Assembly (NCBI RefSeq): GCF_014650115.1 | Contig: NZ_BMUI01000023.1 | Location: forward strand, 1 to 64,000 | Direction of reading: 5' to 3' | From: Streptomyces olivaceoviridis | GTDB taxonomy: Bacteria; Actinomycetota; Actinomycetes; Streptomycetales; Streptomycetaceae | Length of the DNA: 64,000 bases | In this document: piece by piece, positions 36,511 to 45,788 of the stretch | Numbering within the stretch: position 1 is the stretch's first letter | Layout of the letters: every line of letters starts with the position of its first letter | The notes under the pieces: generated by a model | Seen by the model: the letters and a program-made list of their open reading frames with translations, nothing else | Database searches by the model: none | Told to the model about the DNA's origin: nothing | Position numbers and translations under genes: made by a program

Positions 36511-37574
36511 GCCGCGTGGGCCGGCCGGCGCGGTCTGCCGCCCGGATGGCGGTGCCGCCAGATCAGGAAGACCGCGCAGGAGACGACCGCCCAGCCCGCC
36601 AGTACCAGGAACGGGAACACGTGCTGGTTGCCGCGGAAGTACACCGCCGTGTGCTGGGCGTTCACCGAGGCACCGGGCGGCAGCCAGCGGCCGATCGTCC
36701 CCAGCACGGACGGCAACAGGGGCCAGGAGACGGCACCGCCGGACGACGGGTTGCCCAGCAGCACCATCAGCCCCCATGTCGGCAGCATGGCCCAGCGTCC
36801 GAACAGGGTGTTGAACATCGTGAACACCATGCCCGAGGTGAACATGGTGAAGGCGAGGATCGCCCAGGACTCCACGAACGGCAGCCGCAGCGCCCCCAGC
36901 AGCCAGTCCACCACCGCGGCGATCGCGAACCCGCCGAGCAGGGCGTAGGCCACGGTGAAGCAGATCCGCTCCAGCGGGTTCAGCGCCGACGCGTGCACGC
37001 TGAGCTGGATGGCGCCGATGAATCCGATGATCACGGCGGCCAGGGAGATGTAGAAGATGGCCAGACCTCTCGGGTCGCCCTTCTGCAACGGCTTCAGGTC
37101 GTGGAGCACCACGGTGATGCTCGTGGCCTTGCCGACCTTCAACGCCGCCTCCCCCAGCACCTGCGCCACCGTCGCACCGGACGCCCCCGACACGTCGAGG
37201 GTGATCATCCGGCCGCCGGCGGGCACGTCCACCACCGCGAAGACCTTCTGCTGGTCCACCGCCCGTACCGCGTCCTCCCGGTTGGCGTACGTCCGCAGCT
37301 TCAAGGAGGCGCCGAGCGCCTTCTCCATGCCGTCGACGAACCGCCGGGCCGCGGGCTGGTCGTAGGCACCGGTCACCGCCGTGGGGATGCTGTGCGGGGT
37401 CGGGTTCGCCATGGCGTACGTGTAGGACCCGGCGAAGAAGCCGGCCGCGGCGGCGATGATCAGGAGCAGGACCGTGGCGGGGAGGAAGGGGGATGCCGTG
37501 AACGCCGCCCAGCGCTCCGCGCGGGTCGGGGGGCGGCCGTGGTCTCCGTGCGGGGAATCAGGCATATCGACCAC
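36507..37574 (-). CDS. YhgE/ABC-2-like membrane protein
   Basis: This 355-residue protein has one N-terminal membrane helix (about 30-52), a roughly 120-residue soluble domain, and five more helices (about 175-335), the plan of the YhgE/Pip and DUF3533-like group related to ABC-2 permeases. These proteins are often linked to export of cell-surface molecules or phage receptors, but this one's role is unknown. The ABC ATPase partner is not adjacent. GTG 37574 is the longest reasonable start, with ATG 37565 as an alternative; neither has a clear Shine-Dalgarno sequence. Confidence 0.75.
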   Translation of the reverse strand: MVDMPDSPHGDHGRPPTRAERWAAFTASPFLPATVLLLIIAAAAGFFAGSYTYAMANPTPHSIPTAVTGAYDQPAARRFVDGMEKALGASLKLRTYANREDAVRAVDQQKVFAVVDVPAGGRMITLDVSGASGATVAQVLGEAALKVGKATSITVVLHDLKPLQKGDPRGLAIFYISLAAVIIGFIGAIQLSVHASALNPLERICFTVAYALLGGFAIAAVVDWLLGALRLPFVESWAILAFTMFTSGMVFTMFNTLFGRWAMLPTWGLMVLLGNPSSGGAVSWPLLPSVLGTIGRWLPPGASVNAQHTAVYFRGNQHVFPFLVLAGWAVVSCAVFLIWRHRHPGGRPRRPAHAA

Positions 37575-37652
37575 GCTAGGTCATGCCGTGACATCGCGCC
37601 CCGGTCAAATCGTTCGCTTGTTTTTCGCCCCAGGTGAGATCCTGGACCGCGT

Positions 37653-40600
37653 ATGTCTACGCATCCCGCCCCCGCCCTCGGCACCCTCGCCCCCCGTCTG
37701 ACCGAGCTGTCGCTGCGCGACGCGCATCGGCTCGGGCGACGGCTGGAGGGCGCACGCAAGATCCGTAAGCCGGAGGCCCGTGCCACCGTCCTCGCCGAGA
37801 TCGACGGCGAGATCGGCAAGGCCGAGGCCCGGATGGCCGAGCGGCGCTCACGCGTGCCGGCCGTCACCTACCCCGAGCAGCTGCCGGTCAGCCAGAAGAA
37901 GGACGAGATCGCGGCCGCCATCCGCGATCACCAGGTCGTCATCGTGGCCGGTGAGACCGGCTCCGGGAAGACCACCCAGATCCCGAAGATCTGCCTGGAG
38001 CTGGGCCGGGGCGTGCGCGGCATGATCGGGCACACCCAGCCCCGCAGGATCGCCGCCCGGACCGTCGCCGAGCGGGTCGCGGAGGAGCTGAGGACGCCCC
38101 TCGGCGAGTCCGTCGGCTGGAAGGTGCGGTTCACCGACCAGGTGAACCCGGACGCCACCTTCATCAAGCTGATGACGGACGGCATCCTGCTCGCCGAGAT
38201 CCAGACCGACCGCGAGCTGCGCGCCTACGACACGATCATCATCGACGAGGCCCACGAGCGGTCCCTCAACATCGACTTCCTGCTGGGCTACCTCGCCCAG
38301 CTGCTGCCGAAGCGGCCCGACCTGAAGGTCGTCATCACCTCGGCGACCATCGACCCGGAGCGCTTCTCCCGGCACTTCGGCGACGCCCCGATCATCGAGG
38401 TCAGCGGGCGGACGTATCCCGTGGAGGTGCGCTACCGGCCGCTCCTCGAAGAGGACTCGGACGACGCCGACCGCGACCAGATCACCGCCATCTGCGACGC
38501 CGTGGAGGAACTCCAGGCCGAGGGACCGGGCGACATCCTCGTCTTCCTCTCCGGCGAGCGGGAGATCCGCGACACCGCGGACGCGCTGGAGAAGAAGAAG
38601 TACCGCTTCACAGAGGTGCTCCCCCTCTACGCCCGGCTCTCGCACGCCGAGCAGCACCGGGTCTTCCAGCCGCACACCGGACGCAGGATCGTCCTGGCCA
38701 CCAACGTCGCCGAGACCTCCCTGACCGTGCCGGGCATCAAGTACGTCATCGACCCCGGCTTCGCCCGGATCAGCCGCTACAGCCACCGCACCAAGGTCCA
38801 GCGGCTGCCCATCGAGCCGGTCAGCCAGGCCAGCGCCAACCAGCGCAAGGGCCGCTGCGGCCGTACGTCCGACGGCATCTGCGTCCGCCTGTACGCCGAG
38901 GACGACTTCCTCAACCGCCCGGAGTTCACGGACGCGGAGATCCTGCGGACGAACCTGGCCTCCGTCATCCTCCAGATGACCGCGGCCGGCCTCGGCGACA
39001 TCGAGAAGTTCCCCTTCATCGACCCGCCGGACCACCGCAACATCCGCGACGGCGTGCAGCTCCTCCAGGAGCTGGGCGCGCTGGACCCGGCCCAGAAGGA
39101 CCCCCGCAAGCGGCTCACGGACACCGGCCGGAAGCTGGCCCAGCTCCCCGTCGACCCCCGCCTGGCCCGGATGGTCCTGGAGGCCGACAAGAACGGCTGT
39201 GTCCGCGAGGTCATGGTCATCGCCGCCGCGCTGTCCATCCAGGACCCGCGTGAGCGCCCGGCCGAGAAGCAGGCCCAGGCCGACCAGCAGCACGCCCGCT
39301 TCAAGGACGAGACCAGCGACTTCCTCGCCTACCTGAACCTGTGGCGGTACGTCCGCGAGCAGCAGCGCGAGCGCGGCTCGTCGTCCTTCCGCCGAATGTG
39401 CAAACAGGAGTACCTGAACTTCCTGCGCATTCGCGAATGGCAGGACATCTACACCCAGCTGCGCACGGTCGCCAAGCAGATGGGCATCCACCTCAACGAG
39501 GACGAGGCCCCCGCCGACCGCGTCCATGTCTCCCTCCTCGCCGGCCTCCTCTCCCACGTCGGGATGAAGGACGTGAAGGACGGCAACAAGAACGAGTACC
39601 TGGGCGCCCGCAGCGCCAAGTTCGCCATCTTCCCGGGCTCGGCGCTGTTCAGGAAGCAGCCGAAGTTCGTGATGTCGGCCGAGCTGGTGGAGACGAGCCG
39701 CCTCTGGGCGCGGGTCAACGCCAAGATCGAGCCGGAATGGGTCGAACCGCTCGCCGGGCACCTGCTCAAGCGGACGTACAGCGAACCGCACTGGGAGAAG
39801 GACCAGGCGGCCGTGATGGCGTACGAGAAGGTCACGCTGTACGGCGTCCCGATCGTCGCCCAGCGGAAGGTGAACTACGGCCGGATCGACCCGGAGGTCT
39901 CCCGCGAGCTGTTCATCCGCAACGCGCTCGTGGAGGGCGACTGGCGCACGCACCACAAGTTCTTCGCCGACAACCGCAAGCTGCTCAGCGAGGTCGAGGA
40001 GCTGGAGCACCGCGCCCGGCGCCGGGACATCGTGGTCGACGACGACACGCTCTTCGAGTTCTACGACCAGCGGGTGCCCGAACACGTCGTCTCCGGCGCC
40101 CACTTCGACTCCTGGTGGAAGCGGAAGCGGCACGAGCAGCCGGACTTCCTGGACTTCGAGCGGGAGATGCTCATCCGGGAGTCCGCGGAGGCGGTCACCA
40201 AGGCCGACTATCCCGACACCTGGCGGCAGGGGCAGCTCAAGTTCCGGGTGACGTACCAGTTCGAACCGGGCGCGGACGCCGACGGTGTGACGGTCCACAT
40301 CCCGCTCCAGGTCCTCAACCAGGTCACGGACGAGGGCTTCGACTGGCAGATCCCGGGCCTGCGCGAGGAGGTGGTGACGGAGCTGATCCGCTCCCTGCCG
40401 AAGCCGATCCGCCGCCACTACGTACCGGCGCCGAACTACGCGAAGGCGTTCCTGGAGAAGGCGGTGCCCCTCCAGGAGCCGCTGACCGTCACGATGGCGC
40501 GCGAGCTGAAGCGGATGGTCGGCGTCCCGTTCGAGGCGGAGGACTTCGACTGGGCCAAGGTCCCCGACCACCTCAAGATCACGTTCCGGATCGTCGACGA

Positions 40601-41597
40601 GCGGCGCCGGAAGCTGGCCGAGGACAAGGACCTGGAGACGCTGAAGCTCCAGCTCAAGCCGAAGGCACGCGAGGCCCTGTCGCAGGCCGCGGCGGCGACC
40701 GCGTCCCGCGAGGGCGGGGAGTCCCTGGAGCGCAAGGGCCTGACGGACTGGACGATCGGCACCCTCACCCGCGTCTTCGAGACACGCCGGGCCGGCCAGC
40801 CGGTCAAGGCGTACCCGGCGCTGGTGGACGACGGCGACACGGTCTCCGTCCGCCTCTTCGACACGGAGGCGGAGCAGGCGGAGGCCATGTGGAAGGGCAC
40901 CCGACGCCTCATCCTGCGCAACATCCCGGTGAACCCGGCGAAGTTCGCGTCCGAGAAGCTGACGAACGCCCAGAAACTCGCCCTCTCGGCCAACCCCCAC
41001 GGCTCGATCCAGGCCCTGTTCGACGACTGCGCGATGGCCGCGGCGGACAGGCTGATCGCGGACTTCGGGGGGCCGGCGTGGGACGAGGAGTCGTACCGGA
41101 AGCTGTACGACAAGGTGCGCGCGGAGATCGTGGACACCACGGTCCGCACGGTCGCCCAGGTGCAGCAGGTCCTCGCCGCCTGGCAGGCCTGTGAGCGCCG
41201 CCTGAAGGCCGTCGGCAGCCCCACGCTGCTCGCGAACCTGACGGACGTCCGCAAGCAGCTGGACGCCCTCGTGAAGCCCGGTTTCGTCACCTGGGCGGGC
41301 ATAGGGCGCCTGCCGGACCTGATGCGCTACCTGGTGGCCGCCGACCGGCGCCTCCAGCAGATGCCGACGAACGTCCAGCGGGACACGACCCGCATGGAGA
41401 AGGTCCACGAGATGCAGGACGAGTACGCCTGGCTCCTGGAACAGCTACCCAAGGGCCGCCCGGTGCCGTCCGCCGTCCTGGACATCCGCTGGATGCTGGA
41501 GGAGCTGCGGGTGAGCTACTTCGCCCACGCGCTGGGCACGGCGTACCCCGTCTCCGACAAGCGGATCGTCAAGGCGATCGACGCGGCCGTCCCGTAA
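37653..41597 (+). CDS. hrpA: ATP-dependent RNA helicase HrpA
   Basis: This 1314-residue DEAH-box helicase has full family length. The core (about 70-640) contains Walker A GETGSGKTTQ, IIIDEAHERS, SATIDPERF, TNVAETSLTVPG and QRKGRCGR. It continues with the winged-helix/ratchet region and a C-terminal DUF3418 domain typical of bacterial HrpA. HrpA resolves stalled or collided ribosomes and processes some mRNAs in E. coli. The ATG at 37653 has only distant GGTGAG upstream, and TGAGAT 12 bp before it could be a -10, so translation may be leaderless. A 9-bp hairpin follows the stop codon. Confidence 0.95.
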   Translation: MSTHPAPALGTLAPRLTELSLRDAHRLGRRLEGARKIRKPEARATVLAEIDGEIGKAEARMAERRSRVPAVTYPEQLPVSQKKDEIAAAIRDHQVVIVAGETGSGKTTQIPKICLELGRGVRGMIGHTQPRRIAARTVAERVAEELRTPLGESVGWKVRFTDQVNPDATFIKLMTDGILLAEIQTDRELRAYDTIIIDEAHERSLNIDFLLGYLAQLLPKRPDLKVVITSATIDPERFSRHFGDAPIIEVSGRTYPVEVRYRPLLEEDSDDADRDQITAICDAVEELQAEGPGDILVFLSGEREIRDTADALEKKKYRFTEVLPLYARLSHAEQHRVFQPHTGRRIVLATNVAETSLTVPGIKYVIDPGFARISRYSHRTKVQRLPIEPVSQASANQRKGRCGRTSDGICVRLYAEDDFLNRPEFTDAEILRTNLASVILQMTAAGLGDIEKFPFIDPPDHRNIRDGVQLLQELGALDPAQKDPRKRLTDTGRKLAQLPVDPRLARMVLEADKNGCVREVMVIAAALSIQDPRERPAEKQAQADQQHARFKDETSDFLAYLNLWRYVREQQRERGSSSFRRMCKQEYLNFLRIREWQDIYTQLRTVAKQMGIHLNEDEAPADRVHVSLLAGLLSHVGMKDVKDGNKNEYLGARSAKFAIFPGSALFRKQPKFVMSAELVETSRLWARVNAKIEPEWVEPLAGHLLKRTYSEPHWEKDQAAVMAYEKVTLYGVPIVAQRKVNYGRIDPEVSRELFIRNALVEGDWRTHHKFFADNRKLLSEVEELEHRARRRDIVVDDDTLFEFYDQRVPEHVVSGAHFDSWWKRKRHEQPDFLDFEREMLIRESAEAVTKADYPDTWRQGQLKFRVTYQFEPGADADGVTVHIPLQVLNQVTDEGFDWQIPGLREEVVTELIRSLPKPIRRHYVPAPNYAKAFLEKAVPLQEPLTVTMARELKRMVGVPFEAEDFDWAKVPDHLKITFRIVDERRRKLAEDKDLETLKLQLKPKAREALSQAAAATASREGGESLERKGLTDWTIGTLTRVFETRRAGQPVKAYPALVDDGDTVSVRLFDTEAEQAEAMWKGTRRLILRNIPVNPAKFASEKLTNAQKLALSANPHGSIQALFDDCAMAAADRLIADFGGPAWDEESYRKLYDKVRAEIVDTTVRTVAQVQQVLAAWQACERRLKAVGSPTLLANLTDVRKQLDALVKPGFVTWAGIGRLPDLMRYLVAADRRLQQMPTNVQRDTTRMEKVHEMQDEYAWLLEQLPKGRPVPSAVLDIRWMLEELRVSYFAHALGTAYPVSDKRIVKAIDAAVP

Positions 41598-41610
41598 CCG
41601 CTCCCGTACG

Positions 41611-41641
41611 GAGGGTGAGTTCGACCAGGACCCTCACCCTC
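41611..41641 (+). terminator. Hairpin after hrpA
   Basis: A 9-bp stem (GAGGGTGAG / CTCACCCTC) with a 13-nt loop lies 13 bp after the stop and immediately upstream of the tRNA-Asp promoter region (TACAGT at about 41645). Confidence 0.6.
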
Positions 41642-41692
41642 CTGTACAGTCTCTTCTCGCAGCGCAACGCAGGAAAAAGCGCCGCGAAACCT

Positions 41693-41767
41693 GGTCCTGT
41701 GGAGCAGTTTGGAGTGCTCGCCACCCTGTCAAGGTGGAGGCCGCGGGTTCAAATCCCGTCAGGACCG
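41693..41767 (+). tRNA. tRNA-Asp (GUC), copy 2
   Basis: This tRNA is identical over all 75 nt to the tRNA-Asp at 35930-36004. It stands alone and has its own terminator-like hairpin downstream. Confidence 0.95.
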
Positions 41768-41777
41768 CATAGAGGCC

Positions 41778-41810
41778 GAGGCCCGTACCCCGCAAGGGAG
41801 TGCGGGCCTC
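41778..41810 (+). terminator. Terminator after tRNA-Asp copy 2
   Basis: An 8-bp stem (GAGGCCCG / CGGGCCTC) with a 17-nt loop begins 10 bp after the tRNA. Confidence 0.65.
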
Positions 41811-41953
41811 AGTCGTATCTCCGGCCGGCGGGACCAGCCCGCCCGGCGTGCGAGGGCGAGGCTCGCGGAGCCCGCGCCGTCTTGACGGCGTCACATTCCC
41901 TCGGTACTCAGGGAGCAGGCTCGTTTCCCCTGTGCGACCCCCGGAGGTGGCGT

Positions 41954-42148
41954 ATGGCGGCGTCGGTCAGGCACGAGACGCGGGCGCTCCTGAGGGCGCA
42001 CCTGTCGGCCGCCTCCTCCTACCGGCACCTCACCCGCCACTGCCCCATCTGCCACCATCTCCTGCGGCTGGCGATGGATGCCGCCCCGCAGGCCCAGGAG
42101 GCCGAGCAGGAGGCCCCCGAGGACGGCGAGGCCGCTCGTCGCACCTGA
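41954..42148 (+). CDS. Small conserved Streptomyces protein (possibly DUF6274)
   Basis: This 64-residue protein is preceded by a very strong ribosome-binding sequence, GGAGGTGG (41943-41950). The N-terminal half is basic and His-rich with a CPIC motif flanked by His residues (HLTRHCPICHHLL), which could bind a metal ion, and the C-terminal half is Glu/Ala-rich. I recall a family of this type near bldC in streptomycetes, but the family name is uncertain. Function unknown. It converges on bldC across a 470-bp gap. Confidence 0.7.
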   Translation: MAASVRHETRALLRAHLSAASSYRHLTRHCPICHHLLRLAMDAAPQAQEAEQEAPEDGEAARRT

Positions 42149-42622
42149 CCTCCGCCGGCCCCAACCTCCGTACAGGCGTGGGAGTCTGGGGCGCGCACCC
42201 CGTCCGGGCGCTCCTCTAACGCATACGAGCCGGAGGCAACAAGCGTCCAGGCATGTGACGGGAGTCACCGCATGGGTTTTTGAAACAGCGGTACTTACCC
42301 CCGTCATACAACGGGTCAATTTAATATGTGCAATTGCACCGGTCCCAGGGGTCGCACACAGCCGTTCCGACAGCCCTCCCCAGACTCCGACAAGGACGCT
42401 CACAAGAGCCGCCCACAGCCCCGACCTGCGCACAAAAAAGATCGCACTGGACCCGGCGGAGTCCAGCGCGATCTACGACGCACCCTGTGTCGCTTGCCTA
42501 CAACGTTCTCTTCGGCTTGGGCGAGGGGCCTGTTGGGGCAGGTCCCGCGTCGCTTGGAGCTAGGGTTTCGGGCGCCTCGGCCAGTTGGGGGAACCGACCG
42601 TCTTGCCCGGTTATTGAGTTGT
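42149..42622. other. Convergent intergenic region with AT-rich patch
   Basis: The bldC terminator lies at 42440-42473. Around 42270-42340 GC content drops sharply, and the palindrome GTGCAATTGCAC occurs at about 42328-42339. On the minus strand, TTGACC followed after 16 bp by TAAGTA is promoter-like and would drive an RNA antisense to the small gene at 41954. No protein is credible. Confidence 0.45.
42440..42473 (-). terminator. Intrinsic terminator of bldC with U tract
   Basis: On the minus strand the stem GATCGCGCTGGAC / GTCCAGTGCGATC (13 pairs with one G-U) is followed by a run of six T residues (plus-strand AAAAAA at 42434-42439). A U tract is unusual for this GC-rich genome. Confidence 0.85.
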
Positions 42623-42829
42623 TCAGGCCTCGCTGCGCTGCTGCGGAATGCCCGCGAGCAGCGCGCGGACCTCGGCCTCGCGGTAGCGGCGGTGCCCGCC
42701 GAGCGTACGGATGGACGTGAGCTTGCCGGCCTTCGCCCACCGCGTGACCGTCTTGGGGTCGACGCGGAACATGGTGGCGACCTCAGCCGGGGTCAGCAGC
42801 GGCTCGGCATCAGGGGTGCGAGCGGTCAT
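42623..42829 (-). CDS. bldC: Developmental regulator BldC
   Basis: This 68-residue protein is essentially a MerR-type winged helix-turn-helix (LLTPAEVATMFRVDPKTVTR, then TLGGHRRYREAEVRALL) with no effector domain. BldC controls the timing of differentiation in Streptomyces and binds DNA cooperatively as head-to-tail monomers on direct repeats. Length and sequence match the known protein (SCO4091) from memory. GAGGAGG lies 7 bp before the ATG, and an 8-bp-arm palindrome lies just upstream of that. Confidence 0.97.
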   Translation of the reverse strand: MTARTPDAEPLLTPAEVATMFRVDPKTVTRWAKAGKLTSIRTLGGHRRYREAEVRALLAGIPQQRSEA

Positions 42830-42845
42830 GAGCGGCCTCCTCGGG

Positions 42846-42867
42846 AGAACCGAACCTTCTCGGTTCT
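42846..42867. promoter_or_regulatory. Palindrome just upstream of bldC
   Basis: The arms AGAACCGA and TCGGTTCT are perfect inverse complements around a 6-bp spacer. The element ends 17 bp from the bldC start and next to its ribosome-binding site, so it could act as an operator or as an RNA hairpin in the leader. Confidence 0.6.
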
Positions 42868-43348
42868 TTCCTCTAAATTCTGCACCTTGACCCGCGTTGC
42901 CCGAAATGGCGGACGCGAGTCGAGTCGGTTATAGGACGAACGGCTTGTCCTCGGCACTACAACTACACCATCTGTCCAGCCGCGTCGGCCAAACCGATGG
43001 AATTGCCCTCCCAGGTGTTCATCAGCGACGGAAGCCGATGGACCATGCCATAGCGGACAGTCACGCCACTGTGACGATCAGTCACAGGACGATCAGGAGT
43101 CACCAGACCCCCCAAAGCGTGCAATGCTGAGAAATCCGCCCAACATGGAGCACAGGTGGACGGATGGAGCCCTCCCCGGACTCCTTGTCCTATTTTGGCA
43201 CGAGGGGTGCCAAGAGGCGCAAGAGCCGGGTAAGTGCCGTCCATCACCCTTGAGACATACGTCCGGACTGGAACCGACGCCCCGTCAGGTGGTCTAGGCG
43301 AGTAGAACGTACGTCCTCCCCCACCGATTTGACCGTGACGTAGGTCAC
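42868..43348. promoter_or_regulatory. Long upstream region of bldC
   Basis: These 481 bp have lower GC content than the flanks and no gene. A perfect inverted repeat CTGTGAC-N5-GTCACAG lies at 43069-43087, and GACGATCAG is directly repeated at 43073 and 43088. The GTGAC/GTCAC theme resembles BldD-type sites (AGTGA...TCACC). The bldC promoter is expected here. Confidence 0.5.
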
Positions 43349-44191
43349 TCAGTTCGCGGAACGCCGGTCCCGAACCGCCCGCCACCGGTCCACCAGCCGC
43401 CCGTAGGCCTCCCCGGCTGCCGCCCCGTCACCCCGGCGCAGCGCCTCGATCCCGGCTGCCACGTCCGCCGCCGAGTGGTCGTCCTCCAGCTCGCCGGCCG
43501 GCAGCACATGCACCAGGCCGCCGTAGTCCAGCTCCACCAGCGAGCGCGGATGGAACTCCTCCAGCCAGCGGCCGACGTCCACCACACCGTCGATCAGCGG
43601 GCCCTCCTCGACGGTGTCCTTCAGCGTGCGCAGCGCCCTCGCCACCCGGCGCCGGGCCTGCACCATCGGCGTGCGGTAGCGCAGCACCGGGGGCACGTCC
43701 GCGGTCCCCTTGTCGTACCGCCGCTCCTCGTCCGAGACCAGCACGAACCAGTTCAGCGGCACCTGCCAGGTCGCCGTGCGGATCCACGGGCGGGCATCGG
43801 GGTTGCGGGCGAGCCAGCGCTCGTAGTCCTGGGCGGCCTGCCGGCGCACCACCGGCGGCAGCACCGCGTCCAGCACCGGCGGGGGCAGCTCCTCGGCCAG
43901 CTCCTCCAGGGCCTGCCAGCCGCGCAGCCGGGTCCGCCAGGGGCACACGCAGACCACCCCGTCGACCTCCAGCACGAAGGCGTCGCTGCTCTCGTGCACC
44001 GGCACCGCGATCGGCGGGACGGGCAGCAGCCCGGCCAGGGAGCGACGCAGCTCGTCCTGGTACGAGGGGCGGTCGGAGCGGCGGGCGTAGCGCGCCCAGT
44101 GACCGCGCTCCGGCTCCGGGAAGGCGCCCAGCGGCTCGTACACGCGCAGGTACGCGGCATAGGGGACGACCACGGAGGACACCTTCGGCAC
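43349..44191 (-). CDS. Conserved hypothetical protein
   Basis: This 280-residue soluble protein is Arg/Leu/Val-rich with a mix of helix and strand. It has no signal peptide, membrane helix or catalytic motif that I recognise; distinctive segments are VVVPYAAYLRVYEPL near the start and HPRSLVELDYGGLVHVLP near residue 225. I chose GTG 44191, preceded by GGGAGGGAGC, instead of the longer frame. It lies divergent from vdh and upstream of bldC on the same strand, and appears to be a streptomycete-conserved gene. Function unknown. Confidence 0.75.
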   Translation of the reverse strand: MPKVSSVVVPYAAYLRVYEPLGAFPEPERGHWARYARRSDRPSYQDELRRSLAGLLPVPPIAVPVHESSDAFVLEVDGVVCVCPWRTRLRGWQALEELAEELPPPVLDAVLPPVVRRQAAQDYERWLARNPDARPWIRTATWQVPLNWFVLVSDEERRYDKGTADVPPVLRYRTPMVQARRRVARALRTLKDTVEEGPLIDGVVDVGRWLEEFHPRSLVELDYGGLVHVLPAGELEDDHSAADVAAGIEALRRGDGAAAGEAYGRLVDRWRAVRDRRSAN

Positions 44192-44391
44192 GCCTGCTCC
44201 CTCCCCATCGGACCCGGCTCGAAACCACTGCAAATCGTGCCACGCGCATACGTGCACAGCGGGCTCCGGAGAGTGATCCTGAACACTGCGCGGATGGTGA
44301 GTGAACCGAGGCTCTACGCTCATGCCACGGTTCCCCGCCACCCGTACGGGGACCGCACCCCACTCGCCGCTAGTACACAGGAGTCACCACA

Positions 44392-45498
44392 GTGACCGAC
44401 GTAACCGGCGCGCCTGCTGATGTCCTGCACACCCTGTTCCACGCGGACCAGGGCGGCCATGAGCAGGTTGTGCTCTGCCAGGACCGCGCCAGCGGCCTCA
44501 AGGCCGTGATCGCCATCCACTCCACCGCCCTGGGCCCCGCCCTCGGCGGCACGCGCTTCTACCCGTACGCGACCGAGGCGGAGGCCGTCGCCGACGCCCT
44601 CGCTCTCGCACGCGGCATGTCGTACAAGAACGCCATGGCCGGGCTGGACCACGGCGGCGGCAAGGCCGTGATCATCGGCGATCCGGAGCGCGTCAAGACC
44701 GAGGAGCTGCTCCTCGCCTACGGCCGCATGGTCGCCTCCCTCGGCGGTCGCTACGTCACCGCGTGCGACGTCGGCACGTACGTCGCCGACATGGACGTGG
44801 TGGCCCGCGAGTGCCGCTGGACCACCGGCCGCTCCCCCGAGAACGGCGGCGCCGGCGACTCCTCCGTGCTCACCGCCTTCGGCGTCTACCAGGGCATGCG
44901 CGCCTCCGCCCAGCACCTGTGGGGCGACCCCTCGCTGCGCGGTCGCAAGGTCGGCGTCGCCGGCGTCGGCAAGGTCGGCCGCCACCTGGTGAAGCACCTG
45001 CGGGACGAGGGCGCGGAGATCGTGATCACGGACGTGCGCGTGGACGCCGTCCAGCGGATCCTGGAGCAGTACCCGGTCGGGGTCACGGCCGTCGCCACCA
45101 CCGAGGAGCTGATCCGGGTCGACGGGCTCGACATCTACGCGCCCTGCGCCCTCGGCGGCGCCCTGAACGACGACAGCGTCCCGGTGCTCACCGCCCGGGT
45201 GGTCTGCGGTGCGGCCAACAACCAGCTGGCCCACCCGGGTGTGGAGAAGGACCTCGCCGACCGCGGGATCCTCTACGCGCCGGACTACGTGGTGAACGCC
45301 GGCGGGGTGATCCAGGTGGCCGACGAGCTGCACGGGTTCGACTTCGACCGGTGCAAGGCGAAGGCGGCGAAGATCTTCGACACCACGTTGGCCATATTCG
45401 CACGTGCGAAGGAAGACGGGATTCCGCCGGCCGCCGCGGCCGACCGGATCGCCGAGCAGCGGATGGCCGACGCCCGCGCGACCCGCGCCGCGCACTGA
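44392..45498 (+). CDS. vdh: Valine dehydrogenase (NAD)
   Basis: This 368-residue enzyme of the Glu/Leu/Phe/Val dehydrogenase family oxidatively deaminates branched-chain amino acids, supplying acyl-CoA precursors for polyketides in streptomycetes. The substrate-binding Gly-rich segment and catalytic Lys lie in GMSYKNAMAGLDHGGGK (about 79-95), and the NAD fold has GVAGVGKVGRHLV (about 186-198). The GTG start is preceded by AGGAG at 8 bp. The sequence matches the known Streptomyces vdh product from memory. It is divergent from a hypothetical gene across a 200-bp gap. Confidence 0.95.
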   Translation: MTDVTGAPADVLHTLFHADQGGHEQVVLCQDRASGLKAVIAIHSTALGPALGGTRFYPYATEAEAVADALALARGMSYKNAMAGLDHGGGKAVIIGDPERVKTEELLLAYGRMVASLGGRYVTACDVGTYVADMDVVARECRWTTGRSPENGGAGDSSVLTAFGVYQGMRASAQHLWGDPSLRGRKVGVAGVGKVGRHLVKHLRDEGAEIVITDVRVDAVQRILEQYPVGVTAVATTEELIRVDGLDIYAPCALGGALNDDSVPVLTARVVCGAANNQLAHPGVEKDLADRGILYAPDYVVNAGGVIQVADELHGFDFDRCKAKAAKIFDTTLAIFARAKEDGIPPAAAADRIAEQRMADARATRAAH

Positions 45499-45788
45499 GC
45501 CGATCGCACACATGAGCGGTACCCGTCGGCGGGAACTTAGAGAGAACTCTCACTTCCCCCGGCGGGTCGTTCCCCGATAAGTGGTTAAAATCGCCACTGA
45601 CCAGCGAGGACAGGGCGCCTCGAAGGTCTTGGGCACACGCGCGTGCTGCGGGCGACGTACCGTATGGGCGCGGGCTCAGGTACCGTGGAAGCCCTACGGA
45701 CCGGCCTCTCCATGGAGAGTCCGTTCCAGATCATGAACGCGTGTCAGACTCTGGGGCCGTCGAGCCCCGTCGTTGAGGGGGTCGAGCC

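Noticed and set aside
37848..41408. A 1186-codon open frame antisense to hrpA
   Set aside because: hrpA on the other strand has every helicase motif; this frame has only low-complexity Leu/Val/Asp/Arg sequence.
43349..44341. A longer start for the hypothetical gene next to vdh
   Set aside because: The additional 50 residues overlap the vdh promoter region, and GTG 44191 has a good ribosome-binding site.
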